Shown here one piece after another: positions 1 to 10,480 of a stretch of DNA of 64,000 nt. The translations under genes were made by a program, and so were the position numbers. The notes under the pieces were generated by a model. That model was given only the letters and a program-made list of their open reading frames with translations. It was not told the DNA's origin and made no database searches. The stretch is from Psococerastis gibbosa (Eukaryota; Arthropoda; Insecta; Psocodea; Psocidae), in assembly GCA_963971405.1 (NCBI GenBank), contig OZ020485.1, positions 1,860,001-1,924,000 on the forward strand, read 5' to 3'. Numbering within the stretch: position 1 is the first letter of the stretch; every line of letters begins with the position of its first letter.

Positions 1-152
1 TTCTAGTCCCGGGAGCCGGTCGCACATTCTCGAGAACTTGGCCTCTCCGTCTGAGTCTTGGCCTACCGGGCCGCCTAGGGTGGTTGAAAGTGTCTTCGAA
101 AACCAGCTTCGGCGTCTTCTCCCCTTGCATACGACGCACATGACCCAGTCAT

Positions 153-350
153 CATGAGTAGAGGAAGAAGAACGCAATGATCCACAGTAAAATACATTAA
201 TAGTGACCGGTTTCGGATTAAATCCATCATCAGACTACGAACCGAAACCGGTCACTATTAAAGTATTTTACTGTGGATTATTGCGTTCTTCTTCCTCTAC
301 TCATGATGTTCTCCAAGTTCCACGAAGTCACCTAGGAAACTCTCACAAGG
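153..350. mobile_element. Foldback element with 13-bp target-site duplication, Penelope-terminal-repeat-like
   Basis: The 13-mer ATGACCCAGTCAT occurs at 140-152 and 351-363, exactly flanking this segment. Inside, 153-216 and 242-305 are inverted copies of 64 nt with two mismatches, separated by a 25-nt loop. A further 45 nt (306-350) carries a CTTCCACGAAGTCAC-type tail that recurs at about 5997-6030 and 17229-17265. The segment has no coding capacity. The target-site duplication and the inserted position inside a LINE show real mobility. The inverted-arm structure with a hammerhead-like centre resembles the terminal repeats of Penelope-like elements, and a Penelope-like remnant exists at 18840-19265. 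Assignment to that class is inference. Confidence 0.7.
200..238 (-). ncRNA. Hammerhead-ribozyme-like core (candidate)
   Basis: Read on the minus strand from 238 to 200, the order is GTAGT, CTGATGA, a short hairpin with GGAT/ATCC stem, GAAA, CCGG, TC, then ACTAT. GTAGT pairs with ACTAT as stem I, CTGATGA and GAAA match the conserved hammerhead core, and TC precedes the expected cleavage site. Stem III would be the self-complementary CCGG with no loop, which could only work in a dimer. One extra U sits at the base of stem II, a departure from consensus. Hammerheads with tiny stem III are known from Penelope-like terminal repeats. Activity is untested, and a decayed or look-alike motif is possible. 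Confidence 0.45.
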
Positions 351-839
351 ATGACCCAGTCATTGGATTCGACGCCCTTTTGTTGTAATAGGTGAGGCGA
401 ATAGGGCATGTATTTCGGCATTGTGTCTGATCCTCCAGACGCCGTTCACCCATCTACTGCCGAAGATAATGCGAAGCATTTTGTTCTCGAAGACTCTTAA
501 TCTTTGGGCGTCCCTTATGGATAGAGTCCAGGCTTCACCTCCGTCCATTACAACAGGCCGAATTAGGGTCTTGTACAGTCGAACCTTGGTAGTTCTAGAC
601 AGGAGAGGAGTCGAGATCCAAATGGAGGTCGGACTTGAAAGAAAGCCACATTCGCAGCCTTGATACGGTTCTTAATGTCCTCCCCCATGCAAATGTCCCT
701 TGTTATCACCAAGCAGAGGTATCTGAATTGCTGAACCGACTCGAAGCGGTATATATGTATATATTATATAGATGATTATCATCTATATTGGTTATTTATT
801 TTAACAGTTTAACATCATGAACAAATTTTAGTATTTTAC

Positions 840-1316
840 TATACCCTTAATTATCTGGACTAAGTCGTTTACCAAAAGAATTAAAAATAGAGGAGCTAGT
901 GTGCTACCTTGGATTACAGAGGAAAGGATGATAAATAGTGCGGAGCAAATTCCTTCACAGAAATAAATAATTGTTTCCTGTCCGAGAAATATGAGATAAG
1001 CAATTTTATTAATTTTTTCGAAAGATCATATTTTCTTAATTTGCTAATAAGTATTTCATGATCCACTTTGTCAAAAGCCTTCACATAATCAGTATAAATA
1101 AAAAATCCGTTTGACTATTTTTCTGAAATTCTCTGATAGAAGGTTTCGATTTGGGGGGGGGGGGGTCCGGACCCTATGGACCACCCCCTGGGTACGGCCA
1201 TGGGCAGTAGACCTTCTAGGTACGAATCCATGCTGAGATGGACTAATAACAGATTTAATATGCTCATAGATTTTTTGTTTGAGAATTTTATCAAAAACCT
1301 TACTTATCGCACACAT
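840..1316 (-). pseudogene. LINE reverse transcriptase fragment
   Basis: The minus strand from 1316 reads an ISKVFDKILKQKIYEHI segment followed by QHGFVPRRST, the typical fingers/palm entry of jockey/CR1-group reverse transcriptases. After an unrelated G-rich stretch (about 1140-1205) the homology resumes from 1085 with YVKAFDKVDHEILISKLRKY and a SYFSDRKQ block, then degenerates around 870 where GVPQGS would be expected. Frameshifts and the G-rich interruption show it is inactive. No 5' or 3' end can be placed. Confidence 0.65.
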
Positions 1317-2227
1317 AATACTAATAGGACTAATAATGCCTCAGCATCCTAAATAAATAAATAAATAAATAAAATTTTGGCTTTATTACTACTACTTCTT
1401 GGTCTCTCATTTTCTAATTGATACTTGCATACCTCGTCATGTTTTTTCAGCTATATACAATACAGGTATGTTGTATTTTTTACGGTTGGGTTGAGTTCAA
1501 ATCAAATTGTATCTTGGATAGGTATGTCCCGTATTCAATTTTTTGTATTTTATAACAAATATATGAATTTCAGTATCCAATGTTTTCATCACTGCTTTGA
1601 ATTGATTTGTTAATTTATACTTTAATGTTAATCAAAAGTTGAAATTGGCTAAAACCTTATCAGGCTATAAATGCCCAGATACTCGTGTAAAGGAGCAACA
1701 TACTCGTCTCAGCCTCACTGTACAGGCTACGTCAGGCCTTACGTAAATATACGGTATGCAAAGGAGAAACTTGTGATTTTCAAGCTGTGTATAATATGTC
1801 ACAATATGCACCTGATTGTGGACTGGTATGGGTGACAAACAAAGTTGACAAGGATGAATTCTTCCTCAGAAAAACCTATAAATAAAATATAAACTCATGG
1901 AAGATGATGAAAGCAGTAAAGTTTCCCTGGATGCGAAGAAGGCTTTAGATATTGAGAAGGGAATTATTTGTGTAATACTACTAGTAGTATAATGGATTGA
2001 AATTGATCACTAAAACACAATACCCAACCTTATACGAAGATTTCCCGTATCGAAAAAAGGGTAAAATTCCTGGCTCCATAGTTTTCTTTGGCAATAAACT
2101 TATTGAATGCGTTACCCAGCTACGTGTATATTAGTTGAATTAAACCAACAGTAAATGATTGTACCATATATATTGCTATAGATTGGCCTCTTGATATAGA
2201 CTGCTTATACAACAATCAGCATATTTT
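1317..2227. other. No gene seen
   Basis: AT-rich sequence with a short (AAAT)n run at about 1350-1373, which could be the 3' tail of an old non-LTR insertion. No open frame, tRNA or repeat recognised elsewhere in the stretch. Confidence 0.5.
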
Positions 2228-2266
2228 TGCTTTCCTATTTATACTAGTACGTACTATAAGGAAAGT
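2228..2266 (+). repeat. Terminal hairpin fragment of dispersed family A
   Basis: GCTTTCC, a short AT-rich spacer and GGAAAG form the same hairpin that begins family A copies at 17337 and 51212. The rest of the family A sequence is not present here, so this is a solo end or a heavily truncated copy. Confidence 0.5.
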
Positions 2267-2299
2267 TTTTTTCTTTCTTTGCTTAAGGGTATACAGCCA

Positions 2300-2510
2300 T
2301 AAATCCATCTGGCAAAAGACTGCTATCGGGAGCTCACTGGACACAACGAGGTTGCCCAGGGACCGTCTAAAACAGCTTGCCCAACGCCCTACCACTTTTG
2401 TCCGATACTCTCCAGGAAGCTGACCACCTCCGTCAACACCTCTCTGTCCAAGTCCTGGTGCACATCCATAGGGGGATTCACTCTGCTGATAGAAAAGGGA
2501 ATAGAAAAAT
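2300..2510 (+). pseudogene. LINE C-terminal remnant (R1/LOA-like)
   Basis: Near 2377 the plus strand reads LLSDTLQEADHLRQHL, followed by an IHRGIHSADRK ending. The same ending (RGIHSVDRK) closes the zinc-domain remnant read on the minus strand at 4400-4612, so both are pieces of one LINE family tail. The expected Cys/His cluster just upstream is not intact. The fragment is short and frameshifted. Confidence 0.45.
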
Positions 2511-2839
2511 CGAAAAAAAGCTCAGAGTGAAGATACCTCCGTCAACGGTAGAAATAGAGAAAGTTTTTAAGGCGCATTCTGTGAGGTAAAAATTGAAATT
2601 GTATACTACAAGGAACTACCAACAGGTGTGGGCGCTACGTTCTTGTCTTTTTGTCAGTTTGTTTTTGTTTTTGTTTTTAGCCGTGTAATTTGTTTTTGAT
2701 TTTTGCAGGTGTTTTTTTCACTTTAAGTTTAAACTTATTTTTCATTACCTACTTACCTATGCCTAAATTAGGAAATACTAAGTTAAGCCATCGACGATAT
2801 TTCTGTGGTCATGTCATTACGGTAGGCCTATAGCGTACG

Positions 2840-3110
2840 CTTTTGCATTGGGTCTGTCCCTAAATCTAAGGAGTGGTGGACCAACGTGCTTCCGAGCCAC
2901 GAGTCCACGACGAAATGTGTGGTTTAACATTTTCATGAGAGTTTTGCATTGGCCAATTGAAGAGGAAAGAAGAGAAATCGTCAATGCAAAAATTCACGAG
3001 CTGCCTCATTGTATTGGCTACTTAGACGGTTGTGGAGAGTTCCTACTCACGCAAACAAAATTATGCCATCAAAGCGCAAGATGTACAAGATAATACAGCC
3101 GGTACCAGAA
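2840..3110 (+). pseudogene. PIF/Harbinger-type transposase fragment
   Basis: An open frame from 2848 includes VLHWPIEEERREIVNAKIHE followed by LPHCIGYLDGCGEF. This matches the catalytic-entry segment of PIF/Harbinger DDE transposases, usually W-P-x-E-E ... LP-x-C-I-G-x-I-D-G-T, where the D of the IDG motif is the first catalytic aspartate. The family's usual threonine and HI after IDG are replaced by CG. The downstream second aspartate region cannot be found, since the frame ends at 3093. It is a relic of about 80 residues from a protein normally around 400. A Harbinger-like inverted-repeat element occurs separately at 43586-44331. Confidence 0.55.
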
Positions 3111-3419
3111 AAAAGGAAGGCGCTCATGGAAACAGTTTTAAAGCTATGATGCAGCCTCTGTCAAATATAAGTATTTTATAGCTAGACCGTTCGTTCTCTT
3201 TCAATGATTGACTTACGCCAGCAGCAATAACAATTCGTATAAATACGTATAAAATACGTATAAACTCGTATAAATAACTAATGTAATCAAATTAAATAAT
3301 TAATGTATTAAGGCCTATATACAAAGGAAATATGGTTCAATGTTTTATTGATTTGACAGTAGAATAATAAATTAACACTTAAATTGTATCGAACGACACA
3401 TTTTGAATTCAATATAATA

Positions 3420-3850
3420 ACGAAGGCTTTCACGGTTGGAGTCTAATAAGGGGACAGAAGAATCCGAGCTAATAGGCCTTGGTCGATTTCAAAGTAGGCT
3501 TCCAAACGTTTCGTCAACAACTGCTTACGACATCTTCAGTGGTGTTACGTACACCTATACTTCTAAGGTTGTATCGCGGAGGTATCGTAGCAACTGACTG
3601 ACTGAGTGACTGACTGGTGCTGTCGTGCAGGAATGGTTCAGTGCGCAGGCGCTCTCGTTTCTGATTGGGCCGTTGGCGTCATTCTTTTTGTTGTTGTCTG
3701 GGCGGTTGGTTTCTGAAACCGAAAGAAAAACCGGAGATGTGTAGACCTAACTGCATTCAATAATGTAGAATCCATGCACCACACCAATATTATTATTCGT
3801 AGCAAAATTACTGAACGCCGTATTCCAATGTACAGTAACTCCAAATTTCC
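3420..3850 (-). repeat. Penelope-type terminal motif region (CTGAAGA...GAAACG)
   Basis: Read on the minus strand, 3545-3500 carries CTGAAGATGTCG, a variable loop, then TTGACGAAACG. This motif pair recurs beside many animal retroelement termini and resembles the centre of the foldbacks at 153-350 and 17045-17270. A short ACTG-rich microsatellite (3594-3620) adjoins it, and an open frame of 68 codons (3844-3638) of unknown meaning follows. No TC cleavage dinucleotide or stem I partner can be placed, so I do not call a ribozyme here. Confidence 0.4.
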
Positions 3851-4344
3851 TGCAGAATAGCCCTAAGGAATAATTTACCTAAATACCCGAACAAATGCAA
3901 AAAAACACAGGCCATAAGGCATAAGTACAGTACCTACGTACTTCAAAGGAACGAAGTAGTTGTGTCTGCGGCTTTTTTAAGCGTAAAACTTACGTGTTAA
4001 TAACAATCAATTGTAATCCTAATTCCTAGCATGTTTTGGCGATTTTCGGATGGGTATCAACAGCAAATAACGTAAGCAGCATATTCAATTTTGATATAAA
4101 CACAAGCAACTTACCTCCAAATTAAGTTTCTTGTACTTTGGCTATTAATATCTCGAGGAACTTATTAACAGCTTCCGCAGTCCACCTCTTGCTACATATT
4201 TCCTTCTGTTTTTTGTCGTTTATTTGTCTTGTACAACTCATTTTTAAAATTAAATAATTAAATATGAGCAATAAAAACAACAAATATGGTTTGTTTTTGA
4301 TTCCCCAAGTAGTAGAAAGCCGTAGAAAGACACGATTAACACAT
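3851..4344. other. No gene seen
   Basis: AT-rich unique-looking sequence. Neither strand has a convincing coding frame or a repeat that I can match inside the window. Confidence 0.45.
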
Positions 4345-4399
4345 GTCCTTATGGCATTATTTCTACCGTAGAAAAACTGTAGTTCTATTTCTACTTTCT

Positions 4400-4612
4400 A
4401 TCAACAGAGTGAATCCCCCTCATATATGTGAATGGCGGAAACTTCCCCTGGTCCTGCAACCTGCTAATAAGCTCTGTCCTCTCCCGGCAGTAGAGGGGGC
4501 ACTCAAAAGTGATGTGGTCCGGAGTACCCTCTTGATCCCCACACTCACAGAGAGGAGACTCTCGGACACCGATCCGTGCCAGATGGCATGGGAAGGAAGC
4601 TTTGTGATGGTC
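4400..4612 (-). pseudogene. LINE C-terminal zinc-domain remnant (R1/LOA-like)
   Basis: The minus strand reads SSLCECGDQEGTPDHITFEC, followed by PLYCRERTELISRLQ and ending RGIHSVDRK. The CxC...H...C cluster is the C-terminal zinc-binding domain that follows RNase H in R1/LOA/I-type LINEs. It binds nucleic acid in the retrotransposition complex. Only this tail survives. Its 5' side is cut where the family A sequence begins near 4588. A sibling tail is at 2300-2510 on the other strand. Confidence 0.65.
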
Positions 4613-4940
4613 GAAATTTTTTATTTCGGGATTTCAGTGGATTTACACGTTTTGGGTTCCCAAAAGAGTGGTTTTTACGAAATGTCTGTCTATCTGTTCG
4701 TCTACTTGTAGGCAAACCACCCGGTGGATTTTTATTAACTTTAGCATATGTATGTTCACAAAAATTATAGCTCATAGGACTATTTCTCATTATTTAGGGC
4801 TAACTCAATTTTGGGCGGTTTCATCCTCAATAACTCCAAAAAAACGACTAAAAAATTGTTTTCCGAAAAACGGCTCCAACGATTTTCTTTAAATTCACAT
4901 ATATACATTGTGGTCGTTATTATTGTTAACGAAAAACGGC
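4588..4940 (+). repeat. Dispersed family A copy (partial)
   Basis: Matches the family A order: GGAAGCTTTGTGATGGTCGA, CGAAATGTCTGTCT, TTTTGGGCTAACTCAATTTTG and CGGCTCCAACGATTTTC. The terminal GCTTTCC hairpin is missing on the left, and the copy stops before the second half of the family. Confidence 0.7.
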
Positions 4941-5989
4941 TCCAACGATTGTCAAGAGTTAAACGCAAATTAAGTGAAATATTAGTCACTAAATCAGGAT
5001 AGACAAAATTATGAACACCAAAGAATTGGCTTAATTGCTGCAGCGAATTAAAAACCGCCCTAAAAGAGCATGGCCATGAAATCAAACGTAGATTTGGTTA
5101 GTAAACCTCCAAGAAATAAGAATGAATATAAATAAGGGGTAGGCATTCACTGCGTTCACCCTAAGGGAAAGTAGGAAACTGAGGGAAAATAGAAAAATAG
5201 AACTCCAGTTTTTCTACGTAGAAAAATAATGCCATAAGGAAACGTATTTCAAAACATTCCCACACTTTACCCAACCAAGTAGTTGGGGAATTTTTTAAAA
5301 TTGTTTTATCGGCCACCACCTTAAAGCAAAGTGGTGGATCACGCTGGTTAACTCGATCAAGACATATTTTGTATGATACATTTTTATGCCAAGTTTCATT
5401 AAAATCGGACAATACCAATATCGGTATTTAATAATGAGTTGCCTAAAATCGATACATATACATACGATAGTACATATATACATATGTCATATATAATTAA
5501 GTAGGCCTATACAATTTTGAACGTGAGGTGGTTTTAGGCCTAGAGCGCCATGAAATTGAAAGTTGTCGAGTAATCGAACATTGGTCACCATCTCAATAGG
5601 TAGATGAGTCTCCCTAAAAATAATGTCAATAAGGCAATTTCGCACAGTGAAATGTGAGAGATTTTGAGCAAGCAAGTAAAGGAATGAGTAAGCTGCACAC
5701 ACTGATTACCGGTGGCAAAAGTTTGGGGGGGGGGGAGTGGGGTAGGTAATTTATTATGCGTGTGGTGGGAAACGTGTTTTGTCCTTCCAAATTATACAGC
5801 TTGATTTATGCCATCATTATCCGTTTGGTTTTCAGCGCTACATATTTTGACCATGCATCAAATTGCATTGACAGACTTGATTGCATAAAATACGAAATTA
5901 GCTCCGGCATCATTTTCAGAGGGGTACAGGCCTATGCTGTTTTAGTAAAGTAAAAGTAAAAATTCAATTTATTTCCTTCGAAACATTTT
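4941..5989. other. No gene seen
   Basis: Contains a repeat of the ACGGCTCCAACGATT phrase at 4935-4950, the right inverted arm of the 4345-5243 segment, and a poly-G run near 5725. There is an 85-codon minus frame at 5418-5161 and other short frames, but none resembles a known protein. Confidence 0.4.
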
Positions 5990-6115
5990 TTACTTGTGAC
6001 GATTTCTTCGGTGACTTCGTGGAACTTTGGGAACGTCTTAGGGAGAAGTACGAACGCAATGATCCACATTAAATGAATTGTTAATATGACCGGTCATATT
6101 AATAAATATAATAAT
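5990..6115 (-). repeat. Core-less relative of the 153-350 foldback
   Basis: GGTGACTTCGTGGAACTT (6010-6027) and GAACGCAATGATCCACA (6052-6068) match the arm and tail of the 153-350 element. The centre at 6081-6102 is a perfect 22-bp palindrome around GACCGGTC, as if the loop carrying the ribozyme-like core had been lost and the two arms fused. No second tail or flanking duplication was found. Confidence 0.6.
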
Positions 6116-6334
6116 AATAGAAGAGGCAACCAGACTACCTTAGTGGCATTCCGCGATATCAGAATAACTAGACGCTTGAAGAGGTTCATTTTTGCTCGGT
6201 ATGTCATAATTAGGCATAATCCTACAGAGGCGACTGAAGAGGTCAATCGGAGGCATCCATTAAATTCTTTGCATGCGATTAAACTTAAAAAAAGGCTGCT
6301 ATGTGCCTGGTAGTTTCTGTGTACCTCAAAATTA

Positions 6335-6690
6335 AATTAAGCTGGGTCTATGCAGCTCGTAAATATGATATGTTGAGCTCCTGAGGCGAATGGATACATA
6401 CAGAAGCCGAGTTGCTGCTGGCGATTAAGAAATGGAAACTAGGCCTAACATACTTAGACCATGTGATGTGGAACGAAAAATATGTAATAATCCAAGCGAA
6501 GGTGTACAAGGACTGAGGGTTCCCGACAAAAGACGCCCATCCTGTTTGAAAAACCTAAGGCAGTGGTTTGGCAAGACCGTGACTTCCTTTTTCAGAGCAG
6601 GAGTTTCCAAGGTCCAAATTGCCATGATGAATCTTCGATAGATGCAGAGGCAGCATGTTTCGATATCTAGGAGAAGACTTGAGGAGGAAC
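6335..6690 (+). pseudogene. LINE C-terminal remnant (RTE-like)
   Basis: An open frame at 6432-6641 reads PDKRRPSCLKNLRQWFGKTV followed by FFRAGVSKVQIAMM. This matches the conserved tail (GRRRxSWLKNLRxWF ... LFRAAVxKxxIAMM) of endonuclease-reverse transcriptases in the RTE/jockey range. The endonuclease and palm are absent. The frame ends early, but related codons continue to about 6690 with an in-frame stop. Confidence 0.6.
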
Positions 6691-6699
6691 GTTTGCGGC

Positions 6700-7585
6700 A
6701 TATAATGAACATTTGATGGGATGAGAAAGCTCATTGCACTCTCAGAGAAGGCATTTCTTGTGCGTAGCTTTTTTCCGACTTTGCTAACATTGTGCTCGGT
6801 GAGCTGCTTGGCTTGATTTAATAACCTGTTTTGCGTTATTCATCTCACGGCACATTTCATATATTTTCTTCTCGGATAAGGCATCGAAATACGGGTCACA
6901 ATAGGTACAGTACCTGGTACAATGAGCCATTATACCTTAACTCGAATTTGAATGTCGCATTAGATAAACTCGTCCGTCCATTCTTTTCTAGTACTGTATC
7001 TCTCGAGGCGGCTACTGAAGATATGTAGTAAAAGTGTTGAATGTACCAACTAACCAACCCTTTGCTGAAATAATACATGCACTAATTCCACTTGTAAAAA
7101 AGGGGAGCGAAAGAGACTCACAGAAAGTTATTTTGTATATTTAGTATATTTTCCACATTAAAATAATACATAATATTGCACTATTGTATATCACACCCGT
7201 GTGCGGTATTTACATCTGGCTATAAAAAAAATGGTTAAGCATATAATTATGTATACAACTAAATAAATTACAAATAAATAAATAGGTTATATTTGTACCA
7301 CCAACAGATCTGAGTCCAAATAGTACAATACTTACAGTAAAGTAAAGTCACATAATAGCCTACGTGTAGTATAATATCTTTACAAATTAAAATAAGACAC
7401 AAAATGAAGGTGCAGGTCCGTCTACAGGTTCTAAAACGGCTGTCGGCAAGCTCAGTGCATGTGGATCGAGATCGCTAAGATTATTAATTTGTACCAACTA
7501 TCCTACGAAAAGGTGCCTTCGAGTTGGGATTGACACGGAACAAGGTTTTTCATCTATAGTATTCCTGGTTCTAACTATGAGATGG
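6700..7585. other. No gene seen
   Basis: AT-rich spacer with short frames only. A TTAAAATAA-rich stretch at about 7140-7290 has no recognisable repeat unit. Confidence 0.4.
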
Positions 7586-7589
7586 ACTC

Positions 7590-7880
7590 CTTCGAGTATA
7601 AAAGTGCAGTCTAGATGCATAGCATAGAAATGTTTTTAATTAAAGTTGCTAGTCGTCCTCATAGCGATGTAAAAGGGCAAAAGTGCGATTGTGCGAAATA
7701 CGATACGTTCTAGTGTACTTTAATGGTGCAATATGTCATCATTATTTTGTAAATGAAAAAGAAACCGCCGCCCCGGGAAGTGGGGTCGGTGTTTTTATAG
7801 AATCTCCCTACACCTGATTGGCCAGAGCCGAAAGGGATTTTTGTACTACTTGTTCAATTGACAAAACCAGGTTCGCTGGT
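7590..7880 (+). repeat. Dispersed repeat E, uninterrupted copy
   Basis: The order GTCGTC, AAAAGGGC, ATTGTGCGAAA, CTAGTGTACTTTAAT, GAATCTCCCTACACCTG, GGCCAGAGCCGAAAG is found again, in two halves, at 19455-19515 and 20596-20690. There it is split by a LINE insertion. The function and class of E are unknown. Confidence 0.6.
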
Positions 7881-8297
7881 CCGGTATTCCACACTTCAGA
7901 AGCGTATTCCAGCCTAGAAGACAAAATGAACAATATTAAATAAACTAAAATAGAAGAATGATTTTGATAAAATTAAATTGTTCAATATGAAAGGAGGAAT
8001 AGGAGCTAGGAGGGAGGTAGGAGCAAATTTTAAGTTTCGGTTTTAATCCATGCCATTATTGCCTTCTTAAAATTGGTTGAGTTATTACTTAATTAAATTA
8101 TAAGTGGCAGTTTATTGTAGTGTGAAAGGCCTATACATTGAGATCTTGTGGTCCTGACTATGTGTTGAGTTTGTAGCCATCGTGAATTATGTGCGTGTGG
8201 TAGAGCTGTTGTTACAATAGTTTATGTCTGTGTACGAAGGTGATTGCGTTTTTATGTATAGTTAAGAAGTGCTCGTTATAACCGAAATTTGAGGACA

Positions 8298-8367
8298 TGA
8301 AAAAAACTGGACTTGGCGAGATTCGATGAACGTCGGGGCGTCTTGTTAACCGCAGGACCACAAGTCT
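8298..8367 (-). repeat. tRNA-derived repeat copy (degenerate)
   Basis: The minus strand reads GACTTGTGGTCCTGCGGTTA, a degenerate anticodon region, CGAATCTCGCCAAGTCCA and then a T run. It is a decayed copy of the tRNA-like unit at 34375-34454, with the A-box, the acceptor halves and the T-run terminator still visible. Confidence 0.6.
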
Positions 8368-9119
8368 ACAAGTCATCTCATAATCCTCTACTTACAGTAT
8401 GCTCCTATTGACAAGATTCGTATTCCTGGCTGCGGTTTTATGATGGGGTGTGCAACTATTAACAATATATTGTTGACTATTGAGATTAAATGTTAACGGA
8501 TTGGATAATAGTGGAAAGGATAAAGCGTGTTCAACTGCTATTTATCAAGGCAGTTTAAAGAGGTTGCAGCAGCACTTGAAAACTAATTAGCAGCAATTAA
8601 GTTATCGCTTTCTTTGGAAATAGAATGAGTCCCAAAGGGCTCGCTCGCCATTTGCCATTGCGGTGCTCAACTTTTATCTAATTATCGAATTGTAGCTTGT
8701 AGCTTCTTTCTATTTTTTTACACCTACTAATGCTTCAAGCTAATATAGATTAGCCGGTCATGAGTTATCCTAATTTTTTGCCGTCAATTTGAAAACTCTG
8801 GAGCCAATACAAATTAAAAGTCTAAATGTAAATGAGGCAGTGCAATAATTGGCACGGGAAGACTTTCGGGAAACTACTGAAAGCAGGTTTGATCATTTTC
8901 AATTTATAGCTCACTGACCCATACTGAAAATTTTAAATTTTAACATGATCTCTAATAACAAGTTATTAAAGTCACACTTACACCAATATCTAAATTTAAC
9001 TTTTGAAGTAAAACTTCTTTTGGTAGCTTCTTGAAATTTTGATCGGCTATCTTTTTGTGCTACCTAAGCTGTGGGCCAACAACTCGATGGATTTCGATGA
9101 AAAACGGCATTTACATAAA

Positions 9120-10320
9120 TAAACAATAAATAAATATATTTCTGTTACATTATACAATACAAGTACAAGAAAGTATAAAATAAAATCGTCAAAATATCGT
9201 CAATGTTAGGTAGTTCTGTCGTTGTCATTGTGCTAGTGCCTCAGTGACAGTGTAGAAAGCTTTCTCTAAGAGATGGTTTCTAAGCAATTTAGGGAAGTTA
9301 GAAGCATTTCCCGCCGCTCTCAGTTCAATCGGGAATTTTCTAAGGTAGGCGAAACCTTGTAGTATAGGATCCAGTCGCTCACACTTGGCTGTGCGTGGCG
9401 CTGGCCTTACAAGGTCTCCCCATTGCCTCATGTTGTAGGTGTGAGTGTTCCCGTTTTGTTTAAATGTCCCCCACAACTCAGGCTTTAAGATATGTAAAAT
9501 CCATCTACATATATTGTAAAGACTTGGGGCTGTCATGATTTTTAATGATTTGAAGTGAGAGCGACAACTGTCACGAGGTCCCAGTTTTAGCATGTAGCGC
9601 ACTCCCCTCTTTTGGAGCCTGAGTACAGCGTCCATGTTCCCTACGGAGGTCCCTTCCCAGGCCAATATGCCGTAGTTTATATGGCTCATAGCAAGTGAGT
9701 GGTAGGCCTGGAGGGTTACCTCCGGAGGACACACAGAGCTAAGGCGCCTGACTACAAAGAGGCCACTATTTAGTTTTTTTAATAGCTCAGTCACGTATTT
9801 GTTCCAGTTCTAAGTCCTTGTGAACTTGCATTCTGAAGAAGCTGACGCTGTCGGTTGCAGTTACTGGTTGTCCTGCTGTCCGTGGGTATGTGTCAAGCTC
9901 AGGTTGGAAGTTAGAGAACCTGTTAGTTGCGATTTTGTTTCGTTTAGCAAGAGCTCATGTGTGGCAAATTCGAGTCTAATGTAATCCAACTTTTTGGTGC
10001 ACTTTGTCACAGTTTCTTCTATTGAATGACCAGTTATGATATGTATATAGTCCCGAACAACAACCTTTCGTTTTCATTACTTTCGAGTAGTGACTTGACA
10101 TAGAGTACATAGTCCCTGGCTTGCGATCCAGTTTAATGCTTCTCTTCATATAGGAACCGTAGCACACTAGCTTTTCCTGTAGTTGTTTATGCTGTACGCA
10201 GTCGAATGCGGCTGTGAGATCTAGATAAGCGCCTATTGTGATGAGCTTCTTGACTTTGTTGCTCAATGTGTTCGAGTGCTTTGATGACAGCGTAGGTTCA
10301 TTAAAATCACGACACGGGAC
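9120..10320 (-). pseudogene. LINE reverse transcriptase (jockey/CR1-group), decayed
   Basis: At 10260-10170 the minus strand reads AYLDLTAAFDCVQHKQLQEK, the palm motif A. Motif C (YADD) is lost. A frame of 189 codons (9794-9225) then covers the thumb and C-terminus, with SHINYGILAWEG and LRLQKRGVRYMLKLGPRDSC blocks, typical of non-LTR elements without RNase H. The 3' side ends in AATAAATA-rich sequence near 9125. The missing catalytic motif and frame changes between 9794 and 10170 make it inactive. Confidence 0.7.
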
Positions 10321-10339
10321 TTTCTTTCCTGTTTTGGAC

Positions 10340-10480
10340 TTACTCAATTTTTGGGGGTTCCAAAGACTAAAAAAAATGCTTAAAATATTATTTCTAAAAT
10401 ACAGTTCCAATCATTTTTTTTAAATTCACATTTAGGCTGTTGCAGTCGTTATTTTAGTGTCATTATAATTAATTGTCTGG
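10340..10480 (+). repeat. Dispersed family A fragment
   Basis: CTTACTCAATTTTTGGGGG, then a diverged CAGTTCCAATCATTTTTTTT and TTAAATTCACAT, follow the family A order. It lacks both terminal hairpins and abuts the LINE remnant at 9120-10320. Confidence 0.6.

Larger units (their letters stand above)
1..745 (-). pseudogene. RTE-like LINE reverse transcriptase, C-terminal remnant, interrupted
   Basis: Minus-strand translation in several frames gives the tail of a non-LTR reverse transcriptase. From about 740 down one reads a GEDIKNRIKAAN-like stretch, a GGEAWTLSIRDAQRLRVFEN block (548-490) and a WRIRHNAEIHALF block. After the insertion at 153-350 the frame resumes near 150 with HVRRMQG and VFEDTFNHPRRPGRPRLR blocks. 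This series (YGSEAWTL, RVFENKVLR, WLGHVRRM, GRPGRPR) is characteristic of RTE/BovB-related elements. Frames shift several times and the catalytic palm is absent, so the copy is dead. The left part runs off the window. The insertion has duplicated 13 bp of this LINE, so the LINE was here first. Confidence 0.75.
4345..5243. repeat. Compound segment bounded by inverted repeats of about 55 bp
   Basis: The sequence from 4346 (TCCTTATGGCATTATTTCTA) reappears inverted at the right end (about 5190-5242), including the downstream GTAGAAAAACTG and GTTCTAT blocks. Between the arms lie a LINE tail (4400-4612) and a family A copy (4588-4940). This suggests either a composite foldback element or inverted copies of one repeat brought together. 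No target-site duplication is visible. Confidence 0.4.

Noticed and set aside
3495..3550. CTGAAGA...GAAACG motif as another hammerhead ribozyme
   Set aside because: No TC cleavage dinucleotide in position and no stem I partner; kept only as a retroelement-terminus motif.
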